DNA of 64,000 nt from CAWAHD01 sp963781785 (GTDB lineage Bacteria > Planctomycetota > Planctomycetia > Isosphaerales > Isosphaeraceae): contig CAWAHD010000005.1 of the NCBI GenBank assembly GCA_963781785.1, positions 2,294,001 through 2,358,000 of the forward strand, in the 5' to 3' direction. Below are positions 1 to 10,070 of the stretch, piece by piece. The translations under genes were made by a program, and so were the position numbers. The stretch's first letter is position 1. Every line of letters begins with the position of its first letter. The notes under the pieces are model-generated. The model saw only the letters and a list, made by a program, of their open reading frames with translations. It searched no databases and was not told where the DNA came from.

Positions 1-256
1 GTTATCGGCTCGCCAATTGCGTGATAGACTAATTGTCGGTGCGCGGCGATGGACCGACTGATCAGTGTTCTAGACTATGATCAGTTCCACGGGCGTTTGA
101 GCGAGGGATTCCCGCGACGGGTCAGCCTGTTGCCGAGCCGCTCAAGCGGGTCGGCCGGCCAGAGCGCGTTCGCGCCCCCAACCAACTCGATTTCGCAGTC
201 GGCGGATGTTTGAAATTTCGGCGCCAACCTGGCAACCCAACGGAAGCGAGTCTTTC

Positions 257-1337
257 ATGCGAGCGCGAAATCATGGGTTTGGGCACGGCCGGGCTGGCTT
301 GAGCGCGGCTTGGGCCGGTTGGTCTGGCGCATTGGCGATCGCGCTGGCGGCGAGCGCCCCAGCGGCGGTCGGGGAAGACTCCACCGGATCATCGTCCAAG
401 TCCACGCAAACCTCCGCGAGCGGGGCGAAGAACGAAAAGGCTCCGGCTGCGACGAAGGGCGCGTGCAGCTTCCAAAACTGAGGTTGCGTCGTCCCGGACT
501 GCGGGTGCGGGTGGCGACGCGTCGCAGAATTCCGCCGCCCAGCGCCCGAAGCGCTCCGCCCAGCCGAAGACGACCCGGGTGGCCTTGAAGCCAGACGCGC
601 GAGCGGCGGCCGGAACGTCCGCGCGAACATCGGCCGTCCCGGAGTCGCCGATCGACCGGGCACTCCGAGAAATCGCCGAATGCCAGACGCGCTATCAAGG
701 GGTGACCGACTATACCTGCACGTTCTTTAAGCAAGAGCGGATTGCCGGCCGCCTGATCCCGGTGCACATCATGTCGATGAAAGTCCGAGCCAAGCCGCAG
801 AGCATCTACCTCAAGTTTCAGCAGCCTGCCCGCGGTCGCGAGGCGATCTACGTCGCCGGCAAGCATGGTGGCAGGGTGCTCGCTCACGACGTCGGCTTCA
901 ACAAGCTTCTGGCGGGCACGCTTGAGCTCGAGCCCAGGTCAGCGCGGGCCATGGAAGATTGCCGGCATCCGATCACCGAGGCCGGTATTGGACCGTTGCT
1001 CGAGACGGTCGCCAAGCGCTGGTCATCGGAACTCAAGCCCGCGGACTCGATCATCCAGTTCCGGGAGGACATGCAGGTCGGCACAGCCCGCTGTATGATG
1101 ATCGAATCGATCCACCCGGAGCGCCGGCCGGACTTCCTTCATCACAAGGTGAGGGTGTTCATCGACCAGGACCTCGGGCTGCCGATCCGGTTCGAGGCCT
1201 ACGACTGGCCCAAGCAAAGAGGGGCGGAAGCCGAGCTGACCGAGCAATACACCTACACCGAGCTCAAGCTCAACGTCGGCCTCGAGGATTCCGATTTCGA
1301 TACGTCGAACGCGGCGTATTCCTTCGGGCGATTCTGA
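257..1337 (+). CDS. DUF1571 family secreted protein (frameshifted)
   Basis: Planctomycete DUF1571 protein, a family distantly like LolA-type lipoprotein carriers; its function is unproven. The C-terminal domain reads cleanly from about 480 to 1337 and holds the family core around 'YQGVTDYTCTFFKQERI'. The N-terminal signal peptide (from ATG 257, hydrophobic stretch 'GALAIALAASAPAA') lies in a different frame that stops at 479-481. A single frame change near 455-462 joins 'APAATKG' to 'ASKTEVASS', giving a low-complexity linker followed by the domain. I infer one secreted protein of about 360 residues. The family assignment is firm; whether the break is biological or an indel error is not known. 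Confidence 0.7.
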
Positions 1338-1467
1338 TCGGGGATCGAGCATCTCGCGTCACGAGGGCTTTGTGAGATTGGTGAGGTTGATTCGATTTGC
1401 TCGTGATCCGCGAGCCGGCCGCGGTCAATGATCGTGACGCGTGTCGTGGATCTGCCACCCGCCCCGG

Positions 1468-1905
1468 TCAGGGTTTTCGGCGCCGGTTATCGGACGGATC
1501 GGACGGATCCTTTCGGACGTCCGCACGCCGCGTGCCGTCGCACGCGGGATAGGTCGAGCAGCCCCAGAACTGCGCGCCCGCATTTTTGCCTTTACGGGCC
1601 GTGCACATCACCATCGATTTGCTGCACAATGGGCAATCGGGAGGCCGAGGATCTGGGCATTCAGCCGAGGTTCGCTAACCCCGGCTTCGCTCTCGCTCCA
1701 CGATCCTCGCGGCTGCGAGACGCTCGCTATAACCGCCGTCGTGAATGAATGCGCGCTCGAGCGTGGATATCTGGTTGTCCAGCAGATAGTTCGCCTGATG
1801 AATCAGGCAAATGACGGCGTTCGCCACGATCGCGGGATCTGGATGGTTCAACCACTGATGATACGGCCCAGAGGCATCAGCCTGCCGTGTCCGATCTGTC
1901 CGATC
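1468..1905 (-). pseudogene. Remnant of a four-helix-bundle protein with C4 zinc-ribbon tail
   Basis: The minus strand encodes 'HPDPAIVANAVICLIHQANY', typical of the last helices of the four-helix-bundle (S23-like) family with a C-terminal suffix. A TAG then interrupts the frame. In the same frame further on lies a topoisomerase-type C4 zinc ribbon, 'CPLCSKSMVMC' followed by 'FWGCSTYPACDGTRR', ending at TGA 1470-1468. The N-terminal half of the bundle is not recognisable upstream; short GATCGGAC repeats occupy its place. The gene is therefore both truncated and nonsense-interrupted. It was assigned by reading the strand directly, and no long open frame marks it. Confidence 0.6.
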
Positions 1906-2427
1906 CGACTGATCAGTCTGATCGGACGCGGCAGCCGGCGTCCCGCTTCAGCCTGGGATCGCTGATCCCAGCGAGGTCCACTGGCGCCCCTTGTGCGGAT
2001 CCTGCCGCCTCCTCCTGACGCAGGGGACACGCGCATGACGCAGGATTTGCAAACGGAGGGAGCGAACTTGAGCGAGGAGACACCAGTGAGTCGCCGCTTT
2101 TCGATCGGGGGCCTCGAATTGCCGGGAGAACTTCGGTCGCACACGGGTCGGGGTCGGCGGGCCCACTGTCGGAGGCAGTGGAGCCGCGCCCAACGACCCG
2201 CGGGGCGGGGTCGGCTGGCCCACGGCCGGCGGCCCGGGAGTCGCGCCTAACCCACCAAAACGGATCGCCCAACCCAAGATACACAGTGCCTGTCCTTTCC
2301 ATTCCGCATTCCGGATCCTTGGCGTTAAGTAAGCACATTCCGCTTCCCTGCGAGTCGTCACGACGCTATGCTGACCCTAGCGGGATCACGCGCGGCGCAG
2401 ACTCCCATGCGATGGGGGCGTGAATCG
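1906..2427. other. Intergenic, no gene recognised
   Basis: About 520 bases without a convincing gene. They hold short direct repeats of the type GATCGGAC/GTCCGATC (about 1890-1925, with related units near 1490-1510) and a GC-rich segment with near-repeated 'cggggtcggcgggccca' units around 2150-2250. Open frames here show no family resemblance. Confidence 0.5.
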
Positions 2428-2661
2428 GTGCCGACTGTTTTGCGGATCGGGCGCTTCCAGTTCTTCTTTTACAGCAACGAGGGGCAAGAGGAACCTCATA
2501 TCCACGTCAAGGCAGGCGGGGAAGAGGCCAAGTTCTGGGTCGATCCGATCGCCTTGGCCACTAATCACGGCTTCAACGGGCGCGAACTCAGCGAGATTCA
2601 GCGGCTCGTGGAACAGCATCGAGTCGAGTTCCTGGAGGCATGGGATGAGCACCTCGGCTAG
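2428..2661 (+). CDS. DUF4160 domain protein
   Basis: Small protein of about 77 residues starting at GTG 2428 with the family-typical start 'VPTVLRIGRFQFFFYSNEG', followed by the 'PHIHV' motif near residue 30. The GTG start is chosen because the family almost always begins two or three residues before 'TVLRI'. It overlaps the following DUF2442 gene by 17 bases. DUF4160-DUF2442 pairs are common in bacterial accessory DNA and are suspected toxin-antitoxin-like or regulatory modules, but no activity is established. Confidence 0.85.
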   Translation: MPTVLRIGRFQFFFYSNEGQEEPHIHVKAGGEEAKFWVDPIALATNHGFNGRELSEIQRLVEQHRVEFLEAWDEHLG

Positions 2662-2932
2662 AATCACGCCCAAACATCCGCGGGCCTTTGTTCCATCAAC
2701 AGCGCTGGCGAAGTCGGTGGAGTTCGACGAGGTGACGATGCGCGTTGCGTTCACCGACGGCCGCGTCTTGTGCGTTCCACTCACGTGGTTTCCGGTCCTG
2801 AACGCCGCCACGCCGGAGCAACGTGCCCGCTACGAAATTGGCGGTGGAGGCGTGGGCTTGCACTGGCCCGAGCTGGATGAAGACCTCTCCATTGCAGGTC
2901 TGATGGCCGGAGTCGATTGGCAATCGGCTTGA
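2645..2932 (+). CDS. DUF2442 domain protein
   Basis: Protein of 95 residues starting at ATG 2645 inside the 3' end of the DUF4160 gene. The family core is visible: a strand-turn 'VEFDEVTMRVAFTDGRVL' followed by 'VPLTWFPVL', and the C-terminal 'GVGLHWPELDEDLSIAGLM'. DUF2442 proteins resemble NrtR-like small DNA or ligand binding folds and nearly always sit next to DUF4160. The 17-base overlap implies translational coupling. Function is inferred only from this pairing. Confidence 0.85.
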   Translation: MSTSARITPKHPRAFVPSTALAKSVEFDEVTMRVAFTDGRVLCVPLTWFPVLNAATPEQRARYEIGGGGVGLHWPELDEDLSIAGLMAGVDWQSA

Positions 2933-3251
2933 GCTTTGTCGGCAAACACGATGGCGTGATGGTGCAGAACCCCTGGCTCTGTGCCTCTTCATTCCACGAA
3001 TTCCTCGACCGCTTCGGGAATGAGTCATTCGAGGCGCGCGGAAGCCGCAGCCGCACCGCCGGTCCGCAGAACCGGGACAATCCGCCCGACCCGACCATGA
3101 AGCCAAAATACCCTGCGGGTCCGCGCGCTTTTTTAGCAACAGATTTCGTGTTTTTGTGGATCATTCTGGGTAAGAGCACCGTTCCATCTGCAAACGTTGC
3201 GGATCTCGGCGAACATCGAGGGCACGGCGCGATGCCGAGCAGCGCGATCGC
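2933..3251. other. Intergenic, no gene recognised
   Basis: About 320 bases between the DUF2442 gene and a hypothetical fragment. A T-rich stretch (ttttttag, near 3129-3136) follows GC-rich sequence and could end transcription of the DUF4160-DUF2442 pair, but I see no clear hairpin. No protein family was recognised in any frame. Confidence 0.4.
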
Positions 3252-3716
3252 GTGGCGAAGCGGTTATTCCGGTACCGGCGTTCTCCGATCGAAGAATTTG
3301 GCAGCGTCCGGCATTCGCACAAAGGGCGAGGGGCTTCCCGGAGCCTCGCCGATCTACGCGACGAGCCCGCGACGTTGGTCAAGGAGCTCGAGCCGAGCAT
3401 CGCCGGTTGTCAGTGGATGCTCTTCGATACCTACCTTTCGGCACTCGAACAGCTCATCAATCGCCGCGGCAGCGGAGGACGCGGTCAAGAGCCGACTGCC
3501 GCCGCGAGCGCGGCAGCTTCGGATGCAGAGAATCGTGCGGCGGGAACGATGGATGGCGAGGACGATCTGGTCAAGGGCGGCCGGCAGAAGCTCGAGCGCT
3601 CGGGCCGGCTCCCATTCCCCGAACGACGACCGGCCACGATCCGATCCCACGGGGCTCCGGTTGTTGCTTCGCCCGACATCATGCCGCTGGCCGAGCTGAT
3701 CGAAGGCGCCGCATGA
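3252..3716 (+). CDS. Hypothetical protein, probable gene fragment
   Basis: Open frame of 154 codons. Residues 33-60, with 'LVKELEPSIAGCQWML', resemble the 'LVEEICATASGCTLLKTEW' segment of the larger hypothetical protein at 52607-54632, so this may be a decayed relative of that repeat-associated family. The remainder is low-complexity, Ala/Gly-rich and does not match the relative. The palindrome array starts 48 bases downstream. Coding status is doubtful. Confidence 0.3.
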   Translation: MAKRLFRYRRSPIEEFGSVRHSHKGRGASRSLADLRDEPATLVKELEPSIAGCQWMLFDTYLSALEQLINRRGSGGRGQEPTAAASAAASDAENRAAGTMDGEDDLVKGGRQKLERSGRLPFPERRPATIRSHGAPVVASPDIMPLAELIEGAA

Positions 3717-3764
3717 CGGCTTGGGAGCAAAACACGCCTCGGCGGGGCCGCAGAAATGCGATGT

Positions 3765-3949
3765 CGTAGGTCAGGCTTTCTTGCCTGACGCTCCCGTAGG
3801 TCAGGCTTTCCAGCCTGACGCTCCCCGTAGGTCAGGCTTTCCAGCCTGACGCTCCCCGTAGGTCAGGCTTTCCAGCCTGACGCTCCCCGTAGGTCAGGCT
3901 TTCCAGCCTGACGCTCCCCGTAGGTCAGGCTTTCCAGCCTGACGCTCTT
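3765..3949. repeat. Tandem array of a palindromic repeat, six copies
   Basis: Six head-to-tail units of 30-31 bp start at 3765, 3795, 3826, 3857, 3888 and 3919. Each contains GTAGGTCAGGCTTTCC followed by AGCCTGACGCTCC. The inner part is an inverted repeat, GTCAGGCT-ttcc-AGCCTGAC, and the first unit has variant bases in the loop-proximal part. There is no spacer variation, so this is not a CRISPR array. Single copies of the same palindrome occur near 21540, 32844, 47040, 47085 and 56018. Confidence 0.9.
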
Positions 3950-4998
3950 CCGTGACGCGGCCGTGACGAAGTGACGAAGTCAAAGAGCATCGCAGCCCCC
4001 ATTCGAGCGCCGGTTGCGCCACCCATGCGGATCGTAGCGTGCCACCGTGAGCGAGCCATGGCGTCCCGAGCGGTGTCGACGTCGTTTCGCGCTCCGGTTG
4101 TCGTCGTTATGCGGGTCATGCGATCGCGCGGTGACGAAGTGACGAAGTGACGAAGGGGGGACGATTGGGCGCTTTCGAAACAACCATCCCGGCGAGTGCG
4201 CCCGGTACGGCGATAGAACGAATGTGTGCACATCAGGCGACAAACAGCGCGACCAGACTCCGGCTGGGCCCACGATCATCATGCCCTGCTTCCATGACGC
4301 ACATGACCCCACAAGACGTCGACGCAGGGCGCCATTTTAGAAAGGAGACGGTGGAGAGCAGGCAGCAAATCTGACAGCGGACAGCAACCAGTCGAGCGAG
4401 ACGGTGGAGAGTCGGCGGTAGGTTGCCTTCCATTCGCCCCCGAAGCCCGCGTCCCGTGCTCTTCCCCCTCGCCCTGCCTGCATGCACGCCCCGCCTGGAA
4501 CCGGCCCGATCAACCAGCATTCTTTCCCGCAATGCTTAAGTAAGCAGAGAGATACGGCGATCGTGGGACGCGAGGGGGGAACCAGACAGCGGCACCGTGG
4601 TGCGGAGCGAGGCGGTTCGGTCTACGCAATCCTCACGAACGGGGTCAGGAAAATCCGATATTACGCCAGGGCCGAAGTGCGGCGCGTGATGAAAGAAGGC
4701 TTCGGGGAGCGGATGGGGTGAACACCTCCCAGGAAGAAACGGTAAAAGGCAGACGGAAGTGCCCATGGATTGTGAAGGGATCTTGGCAGGGAGGGAGCAC
4801 TTCGCTAGAATCCCCCCGCCTCGATGCCCGAGTGCACGGCACTTCACGCGATTCTTCTCGCTCGTCTCGTCCGAGGCTTATTTCTACGCCACGCCGCTTC
4901 CGCGGAAGTCCTTGGTTTAATTTTGCGTAGAAGGACCGTTCCGAACCGGGAAACGGTCGTCGATCGATCGTTCGTTCTGTTCCATGGAAGGAGGCGCG
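3950..4998. other. Long intergenic stretch, no gene recognised
   Basis: About 1.05 kb with no recognisable protein. It contains direct repeats of GTGACGAA (3962-3980 and 4130-4155). An inverted repeat TTCTACGC/GCGTAGAA flanks about 4880-4932, just upstream of rimI, and a hairpin-prone segment follows around 4938-4960. Open frames exist on both strands but show neither family motifs nor convincing start signals. Confidence 0.45.
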
Positions 4999-5529
4999 AT
5001 GAGCATGGTTCCTACCTCCCCGGCACAGACTCGGGTGCATATCCGGTGGATGATCCGGCGCGACATGCCCGAGGTTCTCTCCATCGAGCACTCGAGCTTC
5101 GAGTATCCCTGGTGTGAGGAGGAGTTCCTTCGCGTCTTGAGGCAGCGTAATTGCATCGGCATGGTCGCCGAGCATGGCGAGCGGATTCTCGGGTTCATGA
5201 TCTACGAGCTTCATCGCAACAAGATCCACGTCCTCGATTTTGCGACCCATTTGGACCATCGCCGCCGGGGCATCGGCCGCCAGATGGTCTCCAAGCTCGT
5301 TGGGAAACTCTCGGCTCAGAGGCGCAACCGGATCGCGCTCTACGTCCGCGAGACCAATCTGCCGGCGCAGTTGTTCTACCGGGTGATGGGGTTCCGCGCC
5401 ATGGAGGTCAGCCGCGAGCACTATCCCGACACCGGCGAGGACGCCTATTCGATGCTCTATCATCTCGACGAATCGGTCCTCGAGACCGAGCGCCCCGTCA
5501 ACCGGATTGCCAAGCAATTCGGCGCCTGA
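4999..5529 (+). CDS. rimI: RimI-type GNAT N-acetyltransferase
   Basis: GNAT-fold acetyltransferase of 176 residues, closest in layout to RimI, which acetylates the N-terminal alanine of ribosomal protein S18 with acetyl-CoA. The N-terminal 'IRRDMPEVLSIEHSSFEYPW' matches the RimI start. The acetyl-CoA pyrophosphate loop is 'HRRRGIGRQM' (about residues 90-99), and 'NLPAQLFYRVMGF' is the motif B helix. ATG 4999 is preferred over 4984 because GGAGG at 4990-4994 precedes it. A strong hairpin follows the stop. Substrate is inferred from family only. Confidence 0.85.
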   Translation: MSMVPTSPAQTRVHIRWMIRRDMPEVLSIEHSSFEYPWCEEEFLRVLRQRNCIGMVAEHGERILGFMIYELHRNKIHVLDFATHLDHRRRGIGRQMVSKLVGKLSAQRRNRIALYVRETNLPAQLFYRVMGFRAMEVSREHYPDTGEDAYSMLYHLDESVLETERPVNRIAKQFGA

Positions 5530-5595
5530 TCCCGTGCGAGCGCCCGTGGATGGCAGGCGCTCTGGGTGGCGCGATCACCCGAGGTGGATTGAACC

Positions 5596-5638
5596 ACGGA
5601 CCGCACCCGGCAGCAGGCGGCTCCCGGATGCGGTCCGT
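5596..5638 (+). terminator. Strong hairpin downstream of rimI
   Basis: Inverted repeat ACGGACCGCA-c-CCGG / CCGG-a-TGCGGTCCGT with a 12-base loop, located 67 bases after the rimI stop. No clear T-tract follows (gatatttcg), so this may be a terminator or another structured RNA element. Confidence 0.45.
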
Positions 5639-5743
5639 GATATTTCGAATGGATTCCCGGCCAGCCATTGGCGATAATTGGGGGGAAGCAGGCGATCGCT
5701 ACGTTCCCCACGAGACGGCCACAAGACACTGCGCACACGCGAC

Positions 5744-6786
5744 ATGGCAGAGCCGGACACCCCTGGCGACAGGAAACTTGACAGCCCGTCCACCCACGAT
5801 GCCGCGGATGGACATGCGCTCGCTTCCGCGGCTAAGTTCGATTCCGACACGGCGCGTGCGACCTGCCGATCGCTGGCAGAAATGGGCAATCGGGCGGGGT
5901 GGGCGCTGGCGGCACTCGGGCTGCTCGCAGCCAGTGGTGCTGTCATGGACCGCTCGGCTCGCGACGCGTCCTCGATCGATTGGGCGGCTGCTCTGTTGCG
6001 CGGCGGGTTGTGGGCAGCCTGCGGTGCGTTTTGTGGCTGGTCGCTTGCTGTACTGGCGAGAACGGCCACCGCACTGTGCGTCGCCTCGCTTGACCGGGCC
6101 GAACACCATGCCGAGATGCTGAGCGCCCAGGCAGCGCACGCCATGGCCCTGCTCGAGAGAATCACGCAGGCACTGGAAGGGCGGCGAACCGCCGTGCCCG
6201 AGGATCCGTGGGCGATCGAGGAGAAGGCGCGCGCCGCGCCGAGATCGAGCGCGCCACCAAGAGTGCGGCCTGGGACGAGGCCGAGGCGCTCCTGGACCGG
6301 TTTGAAGCTGACCATCCCGATGACCCGACGCATCCCGCGCTCAGGGCCACGCTCCAGGCCGCGCGGCAGGGTGCTGTCGAGGAGCGGCTGGCCGAGATCG
6401 AGGCGGCGCGGGGGGTGAATGACCCGGGCCGGGTACTCGAGATTTATGAGACGGTGGCTCCCTTGCTCGAAGCCGAAGCCCGGGCGAAGCTGCACGGCGG
6501 CCTCGCCCCATGGTTTCTCAGCTTGATTCACCGCCGGCTGCGCCACGGCAAAATTCAGCCCGACGTGGTACGGCTTGCCGAGCGCTTCTCGGTGGCGTTC
6601 TCCACGACCGTGGAAGGTGCCAGCGTGCGTGCGTCTCTGTCCACCTTGCGGCGAAGCGTCGGCCTCTGTCCGAGGTGCTCCCGGCCGTACGTCGGGCTCG
6701 CCGAGGCCTGCCCACAATGTCTCGGCGCTGGCACGGTCGCGCCTGATTCCCTTATAGCCAACCCTGAGCCCACACCGCCCGGCTGA
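5744..6786 (+). CDS. Hypothetical membrane protein with C-terminal zinc ribbon (frameshifted)
   Basis: I do not recognise a named family. From ATG 5744 the first part has two hydrophobic segments ('WALAALGLLAASGAVM' and a Trp/Ala-rich one ending 'GWSLAVLARTATAL', about residues 50-110) followed by a helical stretch. Near 6230 the reading frame changes: 'EEKARA' continues as 'RAEIERATKSAAWDEAEALL' in another frame. The second part is Ala/Glu-rich helical, TPR-like in composition, and ends with a zinc-ribbon pair 'CPRC'...'CPQC'. I infer one protein of about 347 residues with an indel near 6230. Confidence 0.6.
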
Positions 6787-7014
6787 AAGCCAGAATCCGG
6801 TAATGCAACCGGAAATCGAAAATGGAAGAGGGCGAACAATCCGATTGAGTGCTTGAAATCGAAATTACCTGGAACATCTTAGATCACGCAGCTTGACGCC
6901 AGGGCAGATGTCGGCTAAGGAGGAATGGAGGCCCATTTCGCGCCACCGACTGAAGCCGCAAAAAAACGAAGGAGCCGTTCCGTGTATTGCTCCTGGATTC
7001 GAGAGGACAAGGCC

Positions 7015-8401
7015 ATGATTCGCGGACTGCTCTCCGTTTGGGCGATCGCCGGTACGATCCTGGCCGCGGTGCCGGTGGAGCGCAGGAGCCATTTGCTATC
7101 GACCTGATCCCGCGGCGCTCCGCCCTCGACCGGCTGGGACTGGAGCGCCAGTGGTTCGGCGTCATCCCCTTGGTGGAAACCGAGCGGCTGCTGAAAATCA
7201 CCCTCGGGAATGGTCTGCTCTTCGCCCAGACCAGCTATGCGATGTTGCACACCTATGACGCCGAGTCCGGGCGGCTGCTCTGGTCGTCCCAGCTCGGGGA
7301 ACGGACCGGTTTCGCGCGCGGGGTCGCATCCAATTCGTTCGCGGTTTACGTGTCCAATGCCGATACGTTCTACGCACTCGACCGGGCCACCGGCCGGATG
7401 GTCTGGCGATACGACTTTGGTAAGATCCCGACCAGTCAGCCCGTGTGCGATGAAGAGCTTGCGATGATCGGCTTGACCACCGGCAAGATCTATGGATTCA
7501 CCCTCAAGCACAAGGCCGATGATGGCAAGGAGACCATCCTGACGTCGCCGCTGGAAGCCTTCAACTGGCAGACGGGCGGACCGATGTTGACGAGGCCGCT
7601 GCCCGCCGAGCACGTCGTGGCTTTCGGCTCCAGCGACGGCAAGGTTTACCTGGTGATGTCCGAAGAGCGAACGCCGCTGTTCCGGATTTCCACCGGCGGT
7701 CCCATCGGCCAGGGCCTGGGCAGTTTCGGCACGCGGATCCTGCTGATTCCGTCTGCGGACAACAATCTCTACGCGGTCGATATCTTCACGGCAGGCGTCG
7801 TGTGGACCTTCCCTTCGGCGCGCACCATCGAGCAGGAGCCCATGGTCGCCGACCAGGACATTTACTCGACCAACACCGCCGGCATCTTGACGAGCCTGGA
7901 ACCGGCCACCGGGGCTCCTCGATGGAGGACATCGACACAGGATGGTCAGCTCGTCTCGATCAGCGGGGCCAAGATCTACCTCCGTTCGCGCAACCGAGAT
8001 CTGTTTCTGGTCGATCGCAAGTCGGGTCGAGTGGTCGTCGACCCGGGAGAAACTTTCGTCCGCGCCGGCTTGAGCCTTCGCGAATACAATCTCAATATCG
8101 TCAATCGCTTCAATGACCGGATGTATTTCGCCACCGGGTCGGGGATGATCGTCTGTCTGCGAGAGGCGGGCCAGGCGCAACCCCGCCCCTCAAAGATCCG
8201 AAGGCGCTGCCATTCGGCTACATCCCGCCGGAAGGCATCCGGCCGACGCCCCCCCCGGTGCCTGCCGATGACACCAAGACTCCGCCGGAAGAAGGGGCGG
8301 GCGACGAACCCGCAGCCGAGAAAGACAAGGATAAGCCCGCAGCCGGCAAGGAAAAGGAAAAGCCTGCCGACAAGGACGATGAGGATGCAGCCTCCAAATG
8401 A
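7015..8401 (+). CDS. Secreted PQQ/BamB-like beta-propeller protein (frameshifted)
   Basis: Signal peptide from ATG 7015 ('GLLSVWAIAGTILAAVP', preceded by AGAGGA). It switches frame near 7080-7090 into a long propeller section with WD/PQQ-type blades such as 'SGRLLWSSQLGERTG', 'ATGRMVWRYDF' and 'FTAGVVWTFPSA'. Near 8180 a second change leads into a Lys/Glu/Pro-rich tail (about 'EKDKDKPAAGKEKEKPADK') ending at TGA 8399-8401. That stop overlaps the purH start as ATGA, which supports the tail frame as native. The family acts in periplasmic scaffold or redox roles; the exact role is unknown. Confidence 0.7.
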
Positions 8402-10041
8402 GCGAAACCGTCGTCCCGATCCACCGCGCCTCCTGAGCGTGCACGATAAATCGGGATTGATCGAGCTGGCGGGGGCCCTGTCCGTGCGGGGGGTCAAGCT
8501 CCTGGCCAGCGGTGGAACCCACCAAGCGCTCGTTGCCTCCGGCTTCGAGGTCGAGGAGGTCGCCGGCTACACCGGGCAGCCGGAGATCCTGTCCGGGCGC
8601 GTCAAGACGCTGCATCCCAAGATTCATGCCGGCATCTTGGCTCGTCGCGACGCGCCGACGACCTGGCGGCGCTCATCGACCAGGGGTTTCCGCTCATCGA
8701 TCTGGTGGTGGTGAACCTTTATCCGTTCGAGGCCACCGTCGCCAGAATTGGCGTTAGCTTCGAGGAGGCCGTCGAGAACATCGACATCGGTGGTCCGTCG
8801 CTCATCCGCGCAGCGGCCAAGAATCACCGGCACGTCGCCGTCGTGACCAGCCCCGACCAGTACCCGGACTTGATCGCCGCGGTCCGCGACCAGGGAGGAA
8901 CGACCCTGGCCGATCGGGGACGATACGCCCTCGCTGCGTTCCGGCGGACGGCCGATTACGATGCGGCGATCGCCCGCTACTTCGGCCAGGCCGAAGGGAC
9001 ACCACCTGAACCAGGCGGAGGCGCAGGCGATGCCGGCGTTTTGCCGCCTGGCGGCGCCATCCGGTTCCCCGTCTCGCTCGAGCTTCATTTCACGCTCGTG
9101 CAACCGTTGCGCTACGGCGAGAACCCCCACCAGCAGGCCGCCCTCTACGCCGAGCCGTCAGCGAGAGGGCCGAACGTGGCATCGGCCGCGCTCCGGCACG
9201 GCAAGGAACTGTCGTACAACAACTTGCTCGATCTCGATCAGCGCCCTGCGCCTGGTTCAAGCGTTCCCGGAGCCGGCGGCCTGCATCCTCAAGCACAACA
9301 ATCCTTGTGGCGCCGCGATCGGCGACGACCCGGGCTCGGCTTTTGAACGCGCCTACCTTGGAGATCCGGTCAGCGCCTTCGGAGGCATCGTGGCGTTCAA
9401 CCGCCCCGTCGATCGGGCGGCCGCCGAGCGGATGTGCCAGCCGGGCCGATTCCTCGAAGCCATCCTGGCACCGGGATTCGATGACCAGGCGCTCGATTGG
9501 CTCCGAACCAAGCCGAGCTGGAAGCACAGCGTCCGGCTGCTCGAACTCGGGCAGCCCCTGAGCCCCGCCGGCGGGCCGTCATCGGGCATGGACCTGCGCC
9601 GCATTTCAGGGGGCCTGCTCGTCCAGACGTGGGATGAGCTCGAGCCCGACCCAGCCTCGGGGAGCGTCGCCACCCGACGGCCGCCGAGCGAGACCGAGAG
9701 CCGGGACCTCGCCTTCGCGTGGCGCGTCTGCGCGGGAGTCAAGTCCAACGCCATCGTCCTGGTGAAAGACCGTCAATTGATCGGCGTGGGCGCCGGTCAG
9801 ATGAGCCGGATTGACTCGGTGCGCATCGCTGTCGACAAGGCCGGCGCCGCGCGCTCGAGGATCGGTTCTGGCATCCGATGCTTTCTTCCCGTTTCGCGAC
9901 GGTCCGGACCTCGCGGCGTCCCACGGCGTGACCGCCGCGATCCAGCCCGGCGGGTCGAAGCGCGATGACGAGACCATCGCCGCGTGCGATGAACACGGGC
10001 TCGCGATGATCTTTACTGGCCGCCGCCACTTCCGCCATTGA
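8398..10041 (+). CDS. purH: Bifunctional AICAR formyltransferase/IMP cyclohydrolase (four frame breaks)
   Basis: PurH catalyses the last two steps of IMP synthesis. All domains are present: 'LLSVHDKSGLIELAGALSVR' and 'EILSGRVKTLHPKIHAG' of the IMP cyclohydrolase half, 'ENIDIGGPSLIRAAAKN', then 'YGENPHQQAALY', 'ILKHNNPCGAA', 'GDPVSAFGGIVAFNR', 'KSNAIVL' and the terminal 'FTGRRHFRH'. They are spread over different frames with changes near 8430, 8652, 9238 and 9853. The native start is ATG 8398 ('MSETVVPIHRA'), in an ATGA overlap with the upstream gene. An essential pathway gene with four breaks and full conservation is better explained by sequence indels than by decay. Confidence 0.85.
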
Positions 10042-10070
10042 ACGTCGCAGGCGTGACGACACGCGACGAA

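Noticed and set aside
3765..3949. Possible CRISPR array
   Set aside because: Units are identical head-to-tail palindromes of 30-31 bp with no unique spacers.
6987..8714. Apparent fusion of a PQQ-propeller protein with the PurH N-terminus
   Set aside because: The real genes meet in an ATGA overlap at 8398-8401 in other frames; the apparent fusion comes from frame changes near 8180 and 8430.
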